64,000 bases of DNA from Candidatus Protochlamydia phocaeensis. GTDB lineage: Bacteria; Chlamydiota; Chlamydiia; Chlamydiales; Parachlamydiaceae. The stretch is from contig NZ_FCNU01000019.1 of assembly GCF_001545115.1 (NCBI RefSeq), positions 1 through 64,000 on the forward strand, in the 5' to 3' direction. The notes under the pieces were generated by a model. That model saw only the letters and a program-made list of their open reading frames with translations, was not told the DNA's origin and searched no databases. Shown piece after piece: positions 53,042-62,372 of this stretch; the stretch's first letter is position 1; each line of letters opens with the position of its first letter. The translations under genes and the position numbers were made by a program.

Positions 53042-54727
53042 ATGAAATTCTGGATAAATTTAAATATGAATTTAACGAAAGAAATAAAGAAGAAGAGCTG
53101 GCTGGTTTTGTTTGCCGCTTTTGGCCTGAGCTCTTCTCTTTTGGCCGAAGAAGATTTTTTTCCTTTCAATCCTCCGCAAAATTTCTCGCTTTTCATTGAC
53201 CAAGGCCTTGTCCATCACCCTGTCTCAACAGCTAATCCGGAAGCCCAGCGTTTTTTTGATCAAGGATTAACCCTTGTCTATGGATTTAATCATGATGCTG
53301 CTTATTGGTCATTTGCCACGGCCGCTAAAATTGATCCGAATTTGGCAATGGCTTATTGGGGAATGGCGCTTGCTCTGGGTTCCAATATCAATATGACGAT
53401 TACGCCCTCTCGCGAAGAGGCTGCCTATCGATTGATTCAAAAAGCCATGGAGCTGTCCAATCAAGCTACAGATAATGAGAAGGCCTACATCCAAGCCTTG
53501 GCCGAGCGCTATACCGCAGATTCGGCAGCCAAGCAGGAGTCGCTTAATCAAAACTATAAAAATGCTATGGAAAAAGTGGCCAAGCAATTTCCTGATGATT
53601 TGGACGCAGCCGTCCTATTTGCAGAAAGTGCGCTGGATTTAAATCCTTGGAATCAATGGGATCCGGCAGGAAATCCCCGGCCAGGCACGCTTGCCATTTT
53701 AGACGTCTTAGAATCTGTCCTTAAACGCGACCCCGATCACTTGGGAGCCAATCATTACTATATCCATGCCATTGAAGCGTCCAAATATCCTGAAAGGGCC
53801 TTAATGAGCGCTCATAGGCTGAGGCGCTTATTGCCTCAGTCAGGCCATATTCTGCACATGCCTTCTCACATTTATTTATTAGTCGGCGACTATCACCTGG
53901 CTGCGATATGCAATGAACAAGCTGTGGCTGCTGACCGCGCCTATATCAAGCAATACGGGATGCAAGGCATTTATCCTTTGCATTATTTAAGTCATAATTT
54001 GTATTTCCTATCGCGTGCTTATAGCATGGAAGGGCGCTTTGAAGATGCCAAACGGGCGGGCGACGAGCTCTACAGCTTTTATGCGCCTCACTTTCAAAAA
54101 ATGCCAGAGCTTGAATACTATGCTCCCACCTCGCTCTTTGTTCTCTTGCGTTTTCACCGCTGGCAAGATATTTTGGCTTTTCCATTACCGACTCCTCGGA
54201 TGGCAGTCTCTACGATCCTTTGGCATTATGGGCGCGCCATGGCTTTGGCAGCTTTAAACCAATTGCCCGAAGCACGAAAAGAACAAGCCCTATTCATTCA
54301 AGAGAAAAACCGTCTCAGGCCTGAAACGGTTTACGGCTATAACAAAATTGAACCTATCTTATCTATTGCAGACCTGACCTTAAAAGCGAAAATTGCCGAA
54401 GCACAAGGCGACCATTCAGCAGCCATCTACCAGCTCCGAGAAGCTATTTCCATTGAAGATCAACTGCACTACAATGAGCCGCCCGATTGGGTCTTGCCTG
54501 TACGGGAAAATCTGGGCGGCGTGCTTCTTAGAAGCGGGCAGTACGCGGAAGCCGAGCAAATCTTTCGCGAAGATCTCAATAAACATCCGCGCAACGGGCG
54601 TTCCCTTTTTGGCCTATTGGCCAGCCTAAAATCCCAATCTCGCGAAACCGACGCCTTCTGGGTTCAACGAGAATTCGAAAAAGCGTGGCAATATAGCACA
54701 GTGTCGCTTAAGGTAGCGGATTTGTAG
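53042..54727 (+). CDS. Secreted TPR-repeat protein
   Basis: A 561-residue protein with a signal peptide (WLVLFAAFGLSSSLLA) and TPR repeats. Repeat-like units include AQRFFDQGLTLVYGFNHDAAYW, PNLAMAYWGMALALG, HILHMPSHIYLLVGDYHLAA, and a C-terminal YAEAEQIFREDLNKHP. The family of about 550-residue proteins with a HD(A)AYWSF-type start is widespread in bacteria without assigned function. It would act in the periplasm or on the surface as a scaffold. GAGGA lies 6 bases before the ATG. The start is divergent from the S9 peptidase, and the 3' end is convergent with the PhyH gene. Confidence 0.85.
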   Translation: MKFWINLNMNLTKEIKKKSWLVLFAAFGLSSSLLAEEDFFPFNPPQNFSLFIDQGLVHHPVSTANPEAQRFFDQGLTLVYGFNHDAAYWSFATAAKIDPNLAMAYWGMALALGSNINMTITPSREEAAYRLIQKAMELSNQATDNEKAYIQALAERYTADSAAKQESLNQNYKNAMEKVAKQFPDDLDAAVLFAESALDLNPWNQWDPAGNPRPGTLAILDVLESVLKRDPDHLGANHYYIHAIEASKYPERALMSAHRLRRLLPQSGHILHMPSHIYLLVGDYHLAAICNEQAVAADRAYIKQYGMQGIYPLHYLSHNLYFLSRAYSMEGRFEDAKRAGDELYSFYAPHFQKMPELEYYAPTSLFVLLRFHRWQDILAFPLPTPRMAVSTILWHYGRAMALAALNQLPEARKEQALFIQEKNRLRPETVYGYNKIEPILSIADLTLKAKIAEAQGDHSAAIYQLREAISIEDQLHYNEPPDWVLPVRENLGGVLLRSGQYAEAEQIFREDLNKHPRNGRSLFGLLASLKSQSRETDAFWVQREFEKAWQYSTVSLKVADL

Positions 54728-54796
54728 GTCCGCCAGCCATGCAGCTTATTGCTTTTATGCTCGTTTAAGAAAGCAGCCCCCTTGCTCTTACTTTAT

Positions 54797-55750
54797 TCAA
54801 CGATTGAAAAGAAAAGGAAGGCAGTTTGAATCCAAGTAGCGGCTTGCCCCGCTCATCACATGCAAGGCAAAAGCTTGCCGCGAGCGTTCCGATCGATTTG
54901 CCTCGCTTAGGTGCGGAAGATAACCATGCATGATCACCAAAGATCCCTTTTTTACTTCCACAGGAACCATTTTGGCATATTCCCACTCAGTTTCATCATA
55001 GACCTCATAGTCCCGCTTTCCCTGTTCGTTCTTAATGCACTTCCATTTTAATCCGTTCGAATGTCCTCCTGGAAGAACCCATAAGCATCCATTGTCGATA
55101 GTTGCATCTTCTAAAGCAAACCACAGCCCTATAATAGGCTCAGGAGCCGTATGCAAAAATGCGGCATCCTGATGGCATCCCACTGCGCTGCCTATGTATG
55201 GTTGCTTAAAAAAATGCATGGATTGAAGAATAAGAGGATCGGCTATGTGCAAATCTTGCAACAGCCGCTGAATACGCGGTTGATAGGAAAAAGCCTGGAA
55301 GAGGGGATCTTTTGCATGCAAAGCATAGCTGATTTTCTTTACTGCCCGCTCCTTTCCTTCCCGAAACGATCCATCGGCTAAAAAAGCCGCTTCTTCAAAA
55401 AAGAAGCATAGGGTATCGCCTTGTTCTAAATACACATCTTCCCACGGGATGTGCCCTTGGTAACGCTGAAAAAGATGAGGCAATAGCGAATCGTCAAAAG
55501 CCTGTACTAACTCTTCAGCCCGCCGGCATAAGGTCTCGCATGCATCGGCACAAATAAAATATGGTAAAACCAGAAAACCATCGCGTTGATAAGCGGTGAT
55601 TTGCTCTTCATTCAAAATCGGCTTTTCTAAGTTGAAGCCTGCGCAAGCCAAAGAGCTTGCAAAGGATGAAGAAATGCATTCCCTAAAAAGTAGTAAAAAG
55701 CTTATTAACCATAAAAAGGCAGGTCGTCTTATATTTAGCAAGTTGCCCAT
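54797..55750 (-). CDS. Phytanoyl-CoA dioxygenase (PhyH) family protein with signal-like N-terminus
   Basis: A 317-residue Fe(II)/2-oxoglutarate oxygenase. Iron ligands are His and Asp in CHQDAAFLHT and the distal His in MHGYLPHLSEANRS, and the Arg that binds 2-oxoglutarate follows in RSRQA. The substrate-side GLWFALEDATIDNGCL is typical of the PhyH/PHYHD1 group. Unusually, about 35 residues precede the domain as a hydrophobic leader (PAFLWLISFLLLFREC), so the enzyme may be exported or membrane-anchored. The substrate is unknown; lipids or small natural products are usual. The ATG at 55750 is preferred over the GTG at 55753, and AGAGAG precedes it. Confidence 0.85.
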   Translation of the reverse strand: MGNLLNIRRPAFLWLISFLLLFRECISSSFASSLACAGFNLEKPILNEEQITAYQRDGFLVLPYFICADACETLCRRAEELVQAFDDSLLPHLFQRYQGHIPWEDVYLEQGDTLCFFFEEAAFLADGSFREGKERAVKKISYALHAKDPLFQAFSYQPRIQRLLQDLHIADPLILQSMHFFKQPYIGSAVGCHQDAAFLHTAPEPIIGLWFALEDATIDNGCLWVLPGGHSNGLKWKCIKNEQGKRDYEVYDETEWEYAKMVPVEVKKGSLVIMHGYLPHLSEANRSERSRQAFALHVMSGASRYLDSNCLPFLFNR

Positions 55751-55925
55751 CACTCTCTTTTGTATATTTTTTTATTTAAACCGTTCTATTGAAATCGATT
55801 TAATATTATTAAAAACAGGAAGTTTAATTTTCAAACATATTGCAACTTATTTTTAATAATTTTATTACTATCAAAAGTAAAAGATTGTTTGAATTTAGCA
55901 AAGCCTTTAGCTTATAGGAAATACA

Positions 55926-56687
55926 ATGAATAAACCCTTTCACATTGATTATTCTCAAATCAGTTCTTTGTATGCCAACGAGCAGATTGAAGGCACCCTT
56001 TATTTAGCTTTTAGGGATATACCCGACCTGCTAGAGCGTTATTTGAAGCAAAGGGAATTTTCTCCCATCAACGCATTGGATTTCGGCTGCGGAACGGGCG
56101 TATCCACTCGTTTTTTGAAGAAACTAAAACCGTTTTTTCCTTTAGGGTTGGAAGTAGAAGGAGTCGATATCAGCCCGGAAATGATCGGCGAAGCAAAACG
56201 GGAAGATCCGGCAGGAATTTATCATCTCCTTCAAAATGACAGAATTCCTGTTAAGGACTCTTCTTATGATCTCATTTTCAGTACGTTCGTGCTTTTTGAG
56301 TTTGCCACTAAAAGCGATATGAGGCAAGCTTTAGAAGAGGTGAAACGCGTCATGCGTCAAAAAGCGCTTTTTATTGCTGTTACAGGAAGCATTGACACCT
56401 ATAACAGGCATCATCAGTGGGTTTCGCTTCAAGTCGATTTTCCTCAGAATAACAACCTGACCAGCGGAAGCCTAGGAAGAGTTGACTTTGTGATGCCTGA
56501 GGGAACACTGACTTTTCAAAATTATTATTGGACGGAAAGCGATTATGGAGAAGTCTTCCAAGCAACCGGTCTTCGGTTGTTGGATACCCTTCATCCACGC
56601 GGGCACGAAGACGAAGCTTTACCATGGAAATGGAAAAGCGAAAAGCACGCGTCCCCTTATTATATTTTTGTGCTGACTAAAGAATAG
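55926..56687 (+). CDS. Class I SAM-dependent methyltransferase
   Basis: A 253-residue Rossmann methyltransferase. Motif I is ALDFGCGTGVSTRFL, the acidic residue after strand 2 is in VEGVDISPEMI, and motif IV is SYDLIFSTFVLFEF. The C-terminal half has extra strands (VMPEGTLTFQNYYW) for the substrate, which is unknown. It is cytosolic. An AGGAA site lies 5 bases before the ATG. The YheT-type hydrolase gene follows after about 40 bases on the same strand, so they may be cotranscribed. Confidence 0.88.
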   Translation: MNKPFHIDYSQISSLYANEQIEGTLYLAFRDIPDLLERYLKQREFSPINALDFGCGTGVSTRFLKKLKPFFPLGLEVEGVDISPEMIGEAKREDPAGIYHLLQNDRIPVKDSSYDLIFSTFVLFEFATKSDMRQALEEVKRVMRQKALFIAVTGSIDTYNRHHQWVSLQVDFPQNNNLTSGSLGRVDFVMPEGTLTFQNYYWTESDYGEVFQATGLRLLDTLHPRGHEDEALPWKWKSEKHASPYYIFVLTKE

Positions 56688-56726
56688 CCTTAAGAAAACA
56701 AGCGAACTATCAATATTTTTGTGCCT

Positions 56727-57755
56727 ATGATTGAATATCTTTCTTTTCATCCTTTCCCCGGTCTAGCCTCGCCACACGCGCAAACGATTATTGCCTGTTT
56801 CAACCGCGCGGGCAGGCCGCCTCCCTCTCAACCACTGATTATTAAATTACCGGATGGAGATGCCTTGTGGTGCAGCCTTTTCGTACCGACTTCTTGGCAG
56901 CCGACACAAAAAACCATTATCATGGTCCATGGACTAGGTGGCAGCCATCTATCCAATTATATGATCCGTATGAGCCGTAAACTCTATCAAAATGGCTACC
57001 GGGTTATCGCTGTCAATTTACGCGGATGTGGTCCTGGCCGCCATTTAGCGCGCCTTCACTATCATGGAGGAAATAGCCAAGACATTTTAGCTGTCCTTCG
57101 CGCGCTAAAGCAGCAAACGCCGCACTCCCCTTTCATTTTATTGGGTTTTTCTCTTGGGGGCAATATTGCCCTCAAATTAGCCGGCGAATTAGGGGCGGAA
57201 GGGCCTTCCCTTCTACATCAAACCCTTGCCGTTTGCCCTCCCATTGATCTGGATACGACCGTTAATCTTTTATCAAAACCTTCCAATCGCCTATACCTTC
57301 GCTATTATTTAAAAAATATGCAAAAACAAGTCGAGCCTTGGATAGGAAAAAGGAATTATTCGACTTTTTATGAATTTGACAATTTAGTTACAGCGCCCAA
57401 TTGGGGCTTCCAAAACGCCTTTGATTATTATCACCAATGCAGCAGCTTAAGCTTTATTCCTCTCATTCAGCATCCTTGCCGTGTGCTTTTCGCAATGGAT
57501 GATCCCTTTATTGATTATCGCCCCATTTTAAAGGCAAAACTTCCCTCTTGCATGAAAGCCAGCTTATGCCGCTTTGGAGGGCATATGGGATTCTTAGGGC
57601 GGATAGGAAAGAAACATCGCTATTTCTGGTTAGATCATCTTTTACAAACTTGGATTAATCAAGCAGATAAGCCCATTAACCAAGAAGATAAGCAGCTAAG
57701 CGAAATAGCCAGTCTCGATCCTGAAGCATTTGCTGTCACAGTCAAGGCCGAATAG
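56727..57755 (+). CDS. YheT-family alpha/beta-hydrolase
   Basis: A 342-residue hydrolase of the YheT/ABHD1-3 type. The family start FPGLASPHAQTI is present, followed by MVHGLGGSHLSNY (oxyanion region) and RVIAVNLRGCG. The nucleophile elbow is LLGFSLGGNIAL; the Asp is in MDDPFI and the His in GGHMGF. Relatives act on lipids or esters. I start at the ATG at 56727; a GTG two codons earlier is possible. It overlaps the next convergent gene by 14 bases. Confidence 0.9.
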   Translation: MIEYLSFHPFPGLASPHAQTIIACFNRAGRPPPSQPLIIKLPDGDALWCSLFVPTSWQPTQKTIIMVHGLGGSHLSNYMIRMSRKLYQNGYRVIAVNLRGCGPGRHLARLHYHGGNSQDILAVLRALKQQTPHSPFILLGFSLGGNIALKLAGELGAEGPSLLHQTLAVCPPIDLDTTVNLLSKPSNRLYLRYYLKNMQKQVEPWIGKRNYSTFYEFDNLVTAPNWGFQNAFDYYHQCSSLSFIPLIQHPCRVLFAMDDPFIDYRPILKAKLPSCMKASLCRFGGHMGFLGRIGKKHRYFWLDHLLQTWINQADKPINQEDKQLSEIASLDPEAFAVTVKAE

Positions 57756-58419
57756 CAGGCTTTTGCCTAGCAATAGCTGTTGCTAATTCATTCGCCATTA
57801 TTTTAAGCTGCGCCAAAGATTGATCCCTAAGGTCGATCGCTTGATTAAACTCGCCTAGAAAATAGGCCTTGGTTTGCTGAGCTTCCAGCTCTACATGCCT
57901 ATCGAGCATGCTCTCCCAAGAACTGCTCTGCGGGCGCAAGCCTAATTGATTAAAAAAATTTGCTATCATGCGGCCATTTTCCAGGGCCTGACTGGAAATT
58001 TGCTGAGCTAAGACAGGATTATTTGTCTTAACGGCATTAATGTAGTCCGATCCAAGCGAAATGTGTTCATTGAAAAGCGATTCGAACCGCTTTCCAGCCT
58101 GCGGGCCGAAAGCTGCTGTAAAGACATTGGCAATTTGACTAGCATTATTTAATAAGGCTTCATTATTCGTCTCCATTACATCCGGATAAGCTCCGCGTGA
58201 AGCGGAAACAATCGCTTGATTCAACAAACGTCCATGCGCTTCTAAAAGCACGGGAAGATCCGATTCTGTTCCGACTTGTTCTCCAGTAAGCTGCATAGCA
58301 ACCGGATGGTTGGGCAAAATAGCAGAAGGAATGGGTCCTCTTTGAGCCTGAAGATGAAAAGCTGTCGACATGGCCAATATAAATACACTCGCCTGAAGTC
58401 TAGAAAAAGTGAGCGTCAT
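57742..58419 (-). CDS. Secreted protein of three about 53-residue helical repeats
   Basis: A 225-residue protein from the ATG at 58419, which has a near-perfect AGGAGG site; an upstream in-frame extension to 58476 is not needed. A signal peptide (SVFILAMSTAFHLQA) is present. The mature part is three related helical units: each opens with L-x-x-H (VLLEAHGRLL, LFNEHISLGSDY, MLDRHVELEAQQ) and ends with an IANxF or MANEL-type helix. The pattern resembles a Firmicutes family often mislabelled acetylglutamate kinase. The function is unknown. The His in each repeat suggests metal or haem contact, which is speculation. Confidence 0.8.
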   Translation of the reverse strand: MTLTFSRLQASVFILAMSTAFHLQAQRGPIPSAILPNHPVAMQLTGEQVGTESDLPVLLEAHGRLLNQAIVSASRGAYPDVMETNNEALLNNASQIANVFTAAFGPQAGKRFESLFNEHISLGSDYINAVKTNNPVLAQQISSQALENGRMIANFFNQLGLRPQSSSWESMLDRHVELEAQQTKAYFLGEFNQAIDLRDQSLAQLKIMANELATAIARQKPAIRP

Positions 58420-58522
58420 TTTTCCTCCTTTAAATTTAGGATATTCCGGTAATTGCTGGACTGCTTCCTGATTCAAGAGAGAAACAGCTTTAAATAAAAT
58501 AACCCTTCATGCGATCAGGCCT

Positions 58523-58678
58523 TTAGAGGGTGTATTAAAACCCATAATAATCTATATTTGAGATTATTAACCTGAGAGGCGGCTGAGATGACGGACAATA
58601 GGAAGTAACTAGCGCTCTCTATCTCATGTCGCTTCCTAAGACAAAAAATTTCAAACTCAGGTTAATATACTCTCAGGG
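58523..58678. repeat. Dispersed palindromic element, full length
   Basis: The left end TTTAGAGGGTGTATTAAAACCC and TATATTTGAGATTATTAACC face the right end CAAACTCAGGTTAATATACTCTC, so the outer 20 bases of each side pair. The GAGGCGGCTGAGATG...CATGTCGCTTCCTAAG middle also pairs partly. The surrounding gap 58420-58785 has no gene. Confidence 0.8.
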
Positions 58679-58785
58679 ATAAACGATCATCTCCGATGTA
58701 ATGAATAGCGGTTAACCTGTCAAGGCTTTTGGCCAGGAGAACTTTCTTACACGTCCGGCTTTCTCTGACTCACCTACTATTGTCT

Positions 58786-60738
58786 TCAATTAAGAGGAGC
58801 TTCTTCTTCCTGTTCCGTTTTAAGATTGACCAAAACACCCGGTTGGACTGGATTAAGAGCCAGGCTTTCTTTAACTGGCGTACGGTTTTGCTCGTTTAAA
58901 TGATATTCAGATAAAAAAGCCATGAGAGGCGTGCAAAGAAACGTTATCGTTTGATTGACAATGCTCAATAAGCCTAAGCAGATCACATCAGGAGGGGCAA
59001 AGTGCGCAACTGGAATCAAAAGAGCGGCTAGAATCATATAAATAAAGGCTGCTATCAATTCTGAACGGGCAGAAGAGAAGGCGCGCCAAATATTGGAGCT
59101 TGCTTTGAATTTATCGGTCCGCTTCCACTCTAATTTAGCGTTCATCCAGGCCATATAAAAGGACTTATAACGCGTATAATTGAGCGATCTTTCAGCTAAA
59201 ACCTCATAAATACAATTGCGCCAATTCCCGCCCATTAAGCGGATTTGAATCCAATTACAAAGAACATTCCGCATGATTGCAATGGCAAACAAAACCAATA
59301 AACTGGGAGGGACAAAGAAAACTTGCCTTTTCTCAATGGCAAACCAGAGGCTGACGAGCAGGATGGGAACGTTCATCAAAAGATTTAGAGCATCGTTAAA
59401 AAGAGGCGAAAGACTATGAAAAAGCTCTCCCAACTTCTGAGGCAATGTCAACTGACTAGAAGGAGACCAAGGCAAATAAAGACGCCAATGTTTTTGAAAT
59501 TGCTGAACAGGCCCCGCAATCCAGCGAAAGCGTTGTTTTTTATAGGCCTCAAAGGTCTCAGGGATCAATCCCCTTCCTAGCGTATCCTTTAAGTAATAGC
59601 CTGTATAGCCATGGTTATGCAAACGTATGGAAACCTCTGAATCTTCCGTCAGGCACCACTCCGCCCATCCTCCCACCTCTTCCAAGGCTTTGCGGCGAAA
59701 TAAACACATAGTTCCAACCGTATAGGCAATATCCCATTCACTAGCGGCTGGAAGCTCAAGCTTAAAATGCTTTTCGTACTCAAAATAACAAGCCGACAGA
59801 TAGCGGCTCCCTTCCCATTCCCGGTAATCATGGCAGCTTTGCACAAATCCAGTTTTGGGATCCTGAAAGAAGCCTACAAGCTTTTCTAAAAAGTCGGGCT
59901 GGACAACAAAATCGGCATCAATGACAGCGATAATCTCTACTTGAGGTGCCGTCAAGCGCAAGGCAGCATTAAGGGCTCCGGCTTTAGCTCCTTTCAGTGG
60001 ATCCATATGAAAGAAACGGAAGCGGCTGCCAAGCTTCATGCAATGATTTTCCAAAGGTCTCCATAAAGCGGGATCTTTAGTATTATTATCGACGACTAGA
60101 ACCTCAAAATGCGGATATTGCAGAGCAGCAAGCGCATCCAACGTTTCTATAACAATATCCGGAGGCTCTGCATAGCAAGGGACATGGATTGAAACCCAAG
60201 GCTTGCTAAAATAAGCCTCTTCAATTGCCTTCCTGGCAGCCTTTTGCCGGGGAAAGCGAAAATATAATTGAGAAAAGCGTATTAAAGAAATCCAACTTCC
60301 CATCAAAGCATTGCATAAGATCAAAGTTCCAAACAGCACCGCCGCGGAAGCAACGGCAAAAAATAAAGGTCCGTTTAGATACGCTTTCAAAGACCAAGCC
60401 AAATTAAATAACCATACCAAACCAAATAAGAGGGGATCTAGCAAACTGACTAGAAAAAAAACTCCAAAAAGAGAAATGACGGGAATCAATCGATATAGCA
60501 AGGCAACCAAAAAGGCATTGATTCCCAACGCGATTATTGCAGCTTTTGGACTATTGGAAAGGATGGCAGCTAGCCAAGCCGAGCCTAGATTAGCAACCAG
60601 CCACACAACCAATGAGGTCCAATCCGATTTCCAGCGGAATAAATAAAGGGCCAGCAATAATAGAGCAGATCCTCCAAATAAAAACCCGGAAAAATAGATG
60701 GCCGTATTGTTCCAATCAGTAATCGGCAATGCTGGCAT
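58786..60738 (-). CDS. Cellulose-synthase-like family 2 glycosyltransferase
   Basis: A 650-residue membrane glycosyltransferase. About five N-terminal membrane helices (residues 10-170) are followed by the GT2 catalytic domain with SIHVPCYAEPPDIV, the DxD in VIDADFVV, the TEDSEVSIRL acid and the QRFRW (QxxRW) motif. Further helices and a polar tail follow. This is the layout of cellulose or beta-glucan synthases that polymerise and extrude a glycan through the inner membrane. No BcsB or c-di-GMP PilZ domain is seen, so the product is uncertain. AGGGG precedes the ATG. Nothing gene-like lies in the 317 bases upstream (60739-61055). Confidence 0.9.
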   Translation of the reverse strand: MPALPITDWNNTAIYFSGFLFGGSALLLLALYLFRWKSDWTSLVVWLVANLGSAWLAAILSNSPKAAIIALGINAFLVALLYRLIPVISLFGVFFLVSLLDPLLFGLVWLFNLAWSLKAYLNGPLFFAVASAAVLFGTLILCNALMGSWISLIRFSQLYFRFPRQKAARKAIEEAYFSKPWVSIHVPCYAEPPDIVIETLDALAALQYPHFEVLVVDNNTKDPALWRPLENHCMKLGSRFRFFHMDPLKGAKAGALNAALRLTAPQVEIIAVIDADFVVQPDFLEKLVGFFQDPKTGFVQSCHDYREWEGSRYLSACYFEYEKHFKLELPAASEWDIAYTVGTMCLFRRKALEEVGGWAEWCLTEDSEVSIRLHNHGYTGYYLKDTLGRGLIPETFEAYKKQRFRWIAGPVQQFQKHWRLYLPWSPSSQLTLPQKLGELFHSLSPLFNDALNLLMNVPILLVSLWFAIEKRQVFFVPPSLLVLFAIAIMRNVLCNWIQIRLMGGNWRNCIYEVLAERSLNYTRYKSFYMAWMNAKLEWKRTDKFKASSNIWRAFSSARSELIAAFIYMILAALLIPVAHFAPPDVICLGLLSIVNQTITFLCTPLMAFLSEYHLNEQNRTPVKESLALNPVQPGVLVNLKTEQEEEAPLN

Positions 60739-61055
60739 GGCGTCCCCTTATCCAACCTTGAACACGGTATGTTCTTATACACAATGAATGCAATCGAGCT
60801 TGCTTGCGTATTTTCATTCTTTCTATTTGTTTATCATCATCAAATTGTGGTAATAAAAAATTTATTTTGAATCAATATATAACAGACTCACTGGATTGGT
60901 ATTTTAATTCAAAGCCTTTGATAGGCAAAGAGAAGCACTAATAAATAGATTTTACGGCATTTTTTATGTTTATGCGGTTTGTTATAATCGCCAGACTTTT
61001 TCTCAATTTATCGCAAGAATGCAGCAAAAAAATGATCATGAATAGAAAGAAAGCT

Positions 61056-61126
61056 AAGACGTGCCGTCAATTAGCCAATGACCGGTATTCGCAGTTATTT
61101 TCTTCTTAAAACTCAAAATTGAATGG
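61056..61126. repeat. Dispersed element (GTC-ended type), half copy
   Basis: GACGTGCCGTCAATTAGCC, then AATGACCGGTATTCGCAGTT and ATTTTCTTCTTAAAAC, matches the left sides at 37980 and 6370. The right half has decayed. Confidence 0.55.
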
Positions 61127-61180
61127 GATAGATAAGGAAAAGGCCTGCTAGGCTAAGCAAGCCAAGCGAATGGCGCAGCT

Positions 61181-61265
61181 TAAGAGGGTGTATTAAAGCG
61201 CTCATGACCTCAATTCGAGTTATAGGAAGAACATACTCTCAAATATAGGTTAATACCCCTCTAAG
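61181..61265. repeat. Dispersed palindromic element, short
   Basis: TAAGAGGGTGTATTAAAGCG with TCATGACCTCAATTCGAG on the left is mirrored by TCTCAAATATAGGTTAATACC and CCTCTAAG on the right. It lies just after the ferritin stop and may serve as its terminator. Confidence 0.75.
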
Positions 61266-61303
61266 CCTCTTATCCCGCCTCAATGCCAGGATAGGTGGAA
61301 ATC

Positions 61304-61798
61304 TTAGTCAGCTTTTTTTGCAAAATTCTGATCTAAAACAAACAGAGCGGCCTTGTCATCTCCGATCAATTTGATCTGATCTAAATTATCTTGTGCGTTT
61401 TTCTCTTCTTCCACTTGTTCTGTAATAAACCATTGCAAGAAGATGTGAGTTGCATGGTCCTTCTCTTGAAGAGCCAATTCATAGATTTGGTAAATCCAAT
61501 GTGTGACTTTTCTTTCATGCTCCAAAGCCTTTTCAAAGATCTCTTGGACAGAATTAAACTTCACAATGGGTTTATCGATTGCTTGAAGATCCACATGCAT
61601 ATTGCGATCAATAATATAATTATAAATTTTCATTGCATGTTCATGTTCTTCTTCAGCTTGCTTGCGAAACCATTTACCAAATCCATCAAGAGGAATATTT
61701 TCAAAATAAGACGCCATTGATAAATAGAGATAGGAAGAATAGAACTCATGTTTAATTTGCTCATTTAAAGCTTTAAAAACTTTATCATTTATTTCCAT
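61304..61798 (-). CDS. ftnA: Ferritin (bacterial FtnA type)
   Basis: A 164-residue four-helix ferritin that stores iron as a 24-mer. Ferroxidase ligands are at Glu18 (KHEFYSSYLYL), Glu51 and His54 (QAEEEHEHAM), with the third site acids in EHERKVTHWIY and EQVEEEKNAQ. The length is typical, and no Met haem ligand of bacterioferritin is seen. An AAGGAG site is about 10 bases before the ATG. It is a single gene surrounded by repeat elements. With mbfA it gives this organism both storage and export of iron. I see no clear Fur box. Confidence 0.95.
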   Translation of the reverse strand: MEINDKVFKALNEQIKHEFYSSYLYLSMASYFENIPLDGFGKWFRKQAEEEHEHAMKIYNYIIDRNMHVDLQAIDKPIVKFNSVQEIFEKALEHERKVTHWIYQIYELALQEKDHATHIFLQWFITEQVEEEKNAQDNLDQIKLIGDDKAALFVLDQNFAKKAD

Positions 61799-61830
61799 GA
61801 TCTTGAACTCCTTGTTGCGATCGTGCGAAT

Positions 61831-61949
61831 GCTTAGAGGGCTGTCATCGAATGCCTATATTCAAGATGATTTTCTTCCCCATTCGGCCTTCCTAGGGAAA
61901 AAGAACTCGAATCTAGGCTATTAGCCATTCGGCGGCAGTCTCTTAAGCC
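61831..61949. repeat. Dispersed palindromic element (GTC-ended type), full length
   Basis: The left end GCTTAGAGGGCTGTCATCG and AATGCCTATATTCAAG pairs with the right end AAAAGAACTCGAATCTAGGC through CATTCGGCGGCAGTCTC and TTAAGC. The arms are about 45 bases. This is the best copy of the GTC-ended subtype. Confidence 0.8.
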
Positions 61950-61953
61950 TATT

Positions 61954-62117
61954 AATCTGAATTTAGAGTTTTTTTGCCCTTTGGAGTGACGTGAAAGCCC
62001 TTGCAGATGAAAAGTGGCAAGGCGGTCCCTATTTTTTAATATTGATCGCCTTTCTATTTTGTTCATCTCCGCAGCTTTGACGCAGTCGAAAGAGCCAAAA
62101 AACTCCAAACTCAGGTT
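61954..62117. repeat. AACCTGA-type long interrupted inverted repeat
   Basis: The left arm (61954-61997, AATCTGAATTTAGAG...) pairs with the right arm (62075-62117, ending CCAAACTCAGGTT) over about 44 bases with a few mismatches. A 77-base middle separates them. The arm interior TCTTTCGACTGCGTCAAAG is shared with 63493 and 12210. The rest of the gap to 62372 is AT-rich with no gene. Confidence 0.8.
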
Positions 62118-62372
62118 ATTATCTTATAAGAGAAAGAATTACTTGAGAAGCAATAAGAATGTCTCTTAGAGAGAGGCTTCTAAATCAATAAAAGAAACAA
62201 TCAATCTTTATTAATTAATCTCCAAATCTAATTTAAATTTATAAATTTAAATAATAAAAATAGAGAAAGAAAATAGATCAGCCCAATGAGCGTTAATTAT
62301 TTTTTTTAACTCTCTCATTGAGCTGAATGAAGCAAGCCATGACTGGCTTGAGTTAGTTAGGGCGATTAAATT

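Noticed and set aside
61833-62108. 91-codon minus-strand reading frame
   Set aside because: It lies wholly within two palindromic repeat elements (61831-61949 and 61954-62117), so its sequence is explained by the repeats; no ribosome site or family was seen.
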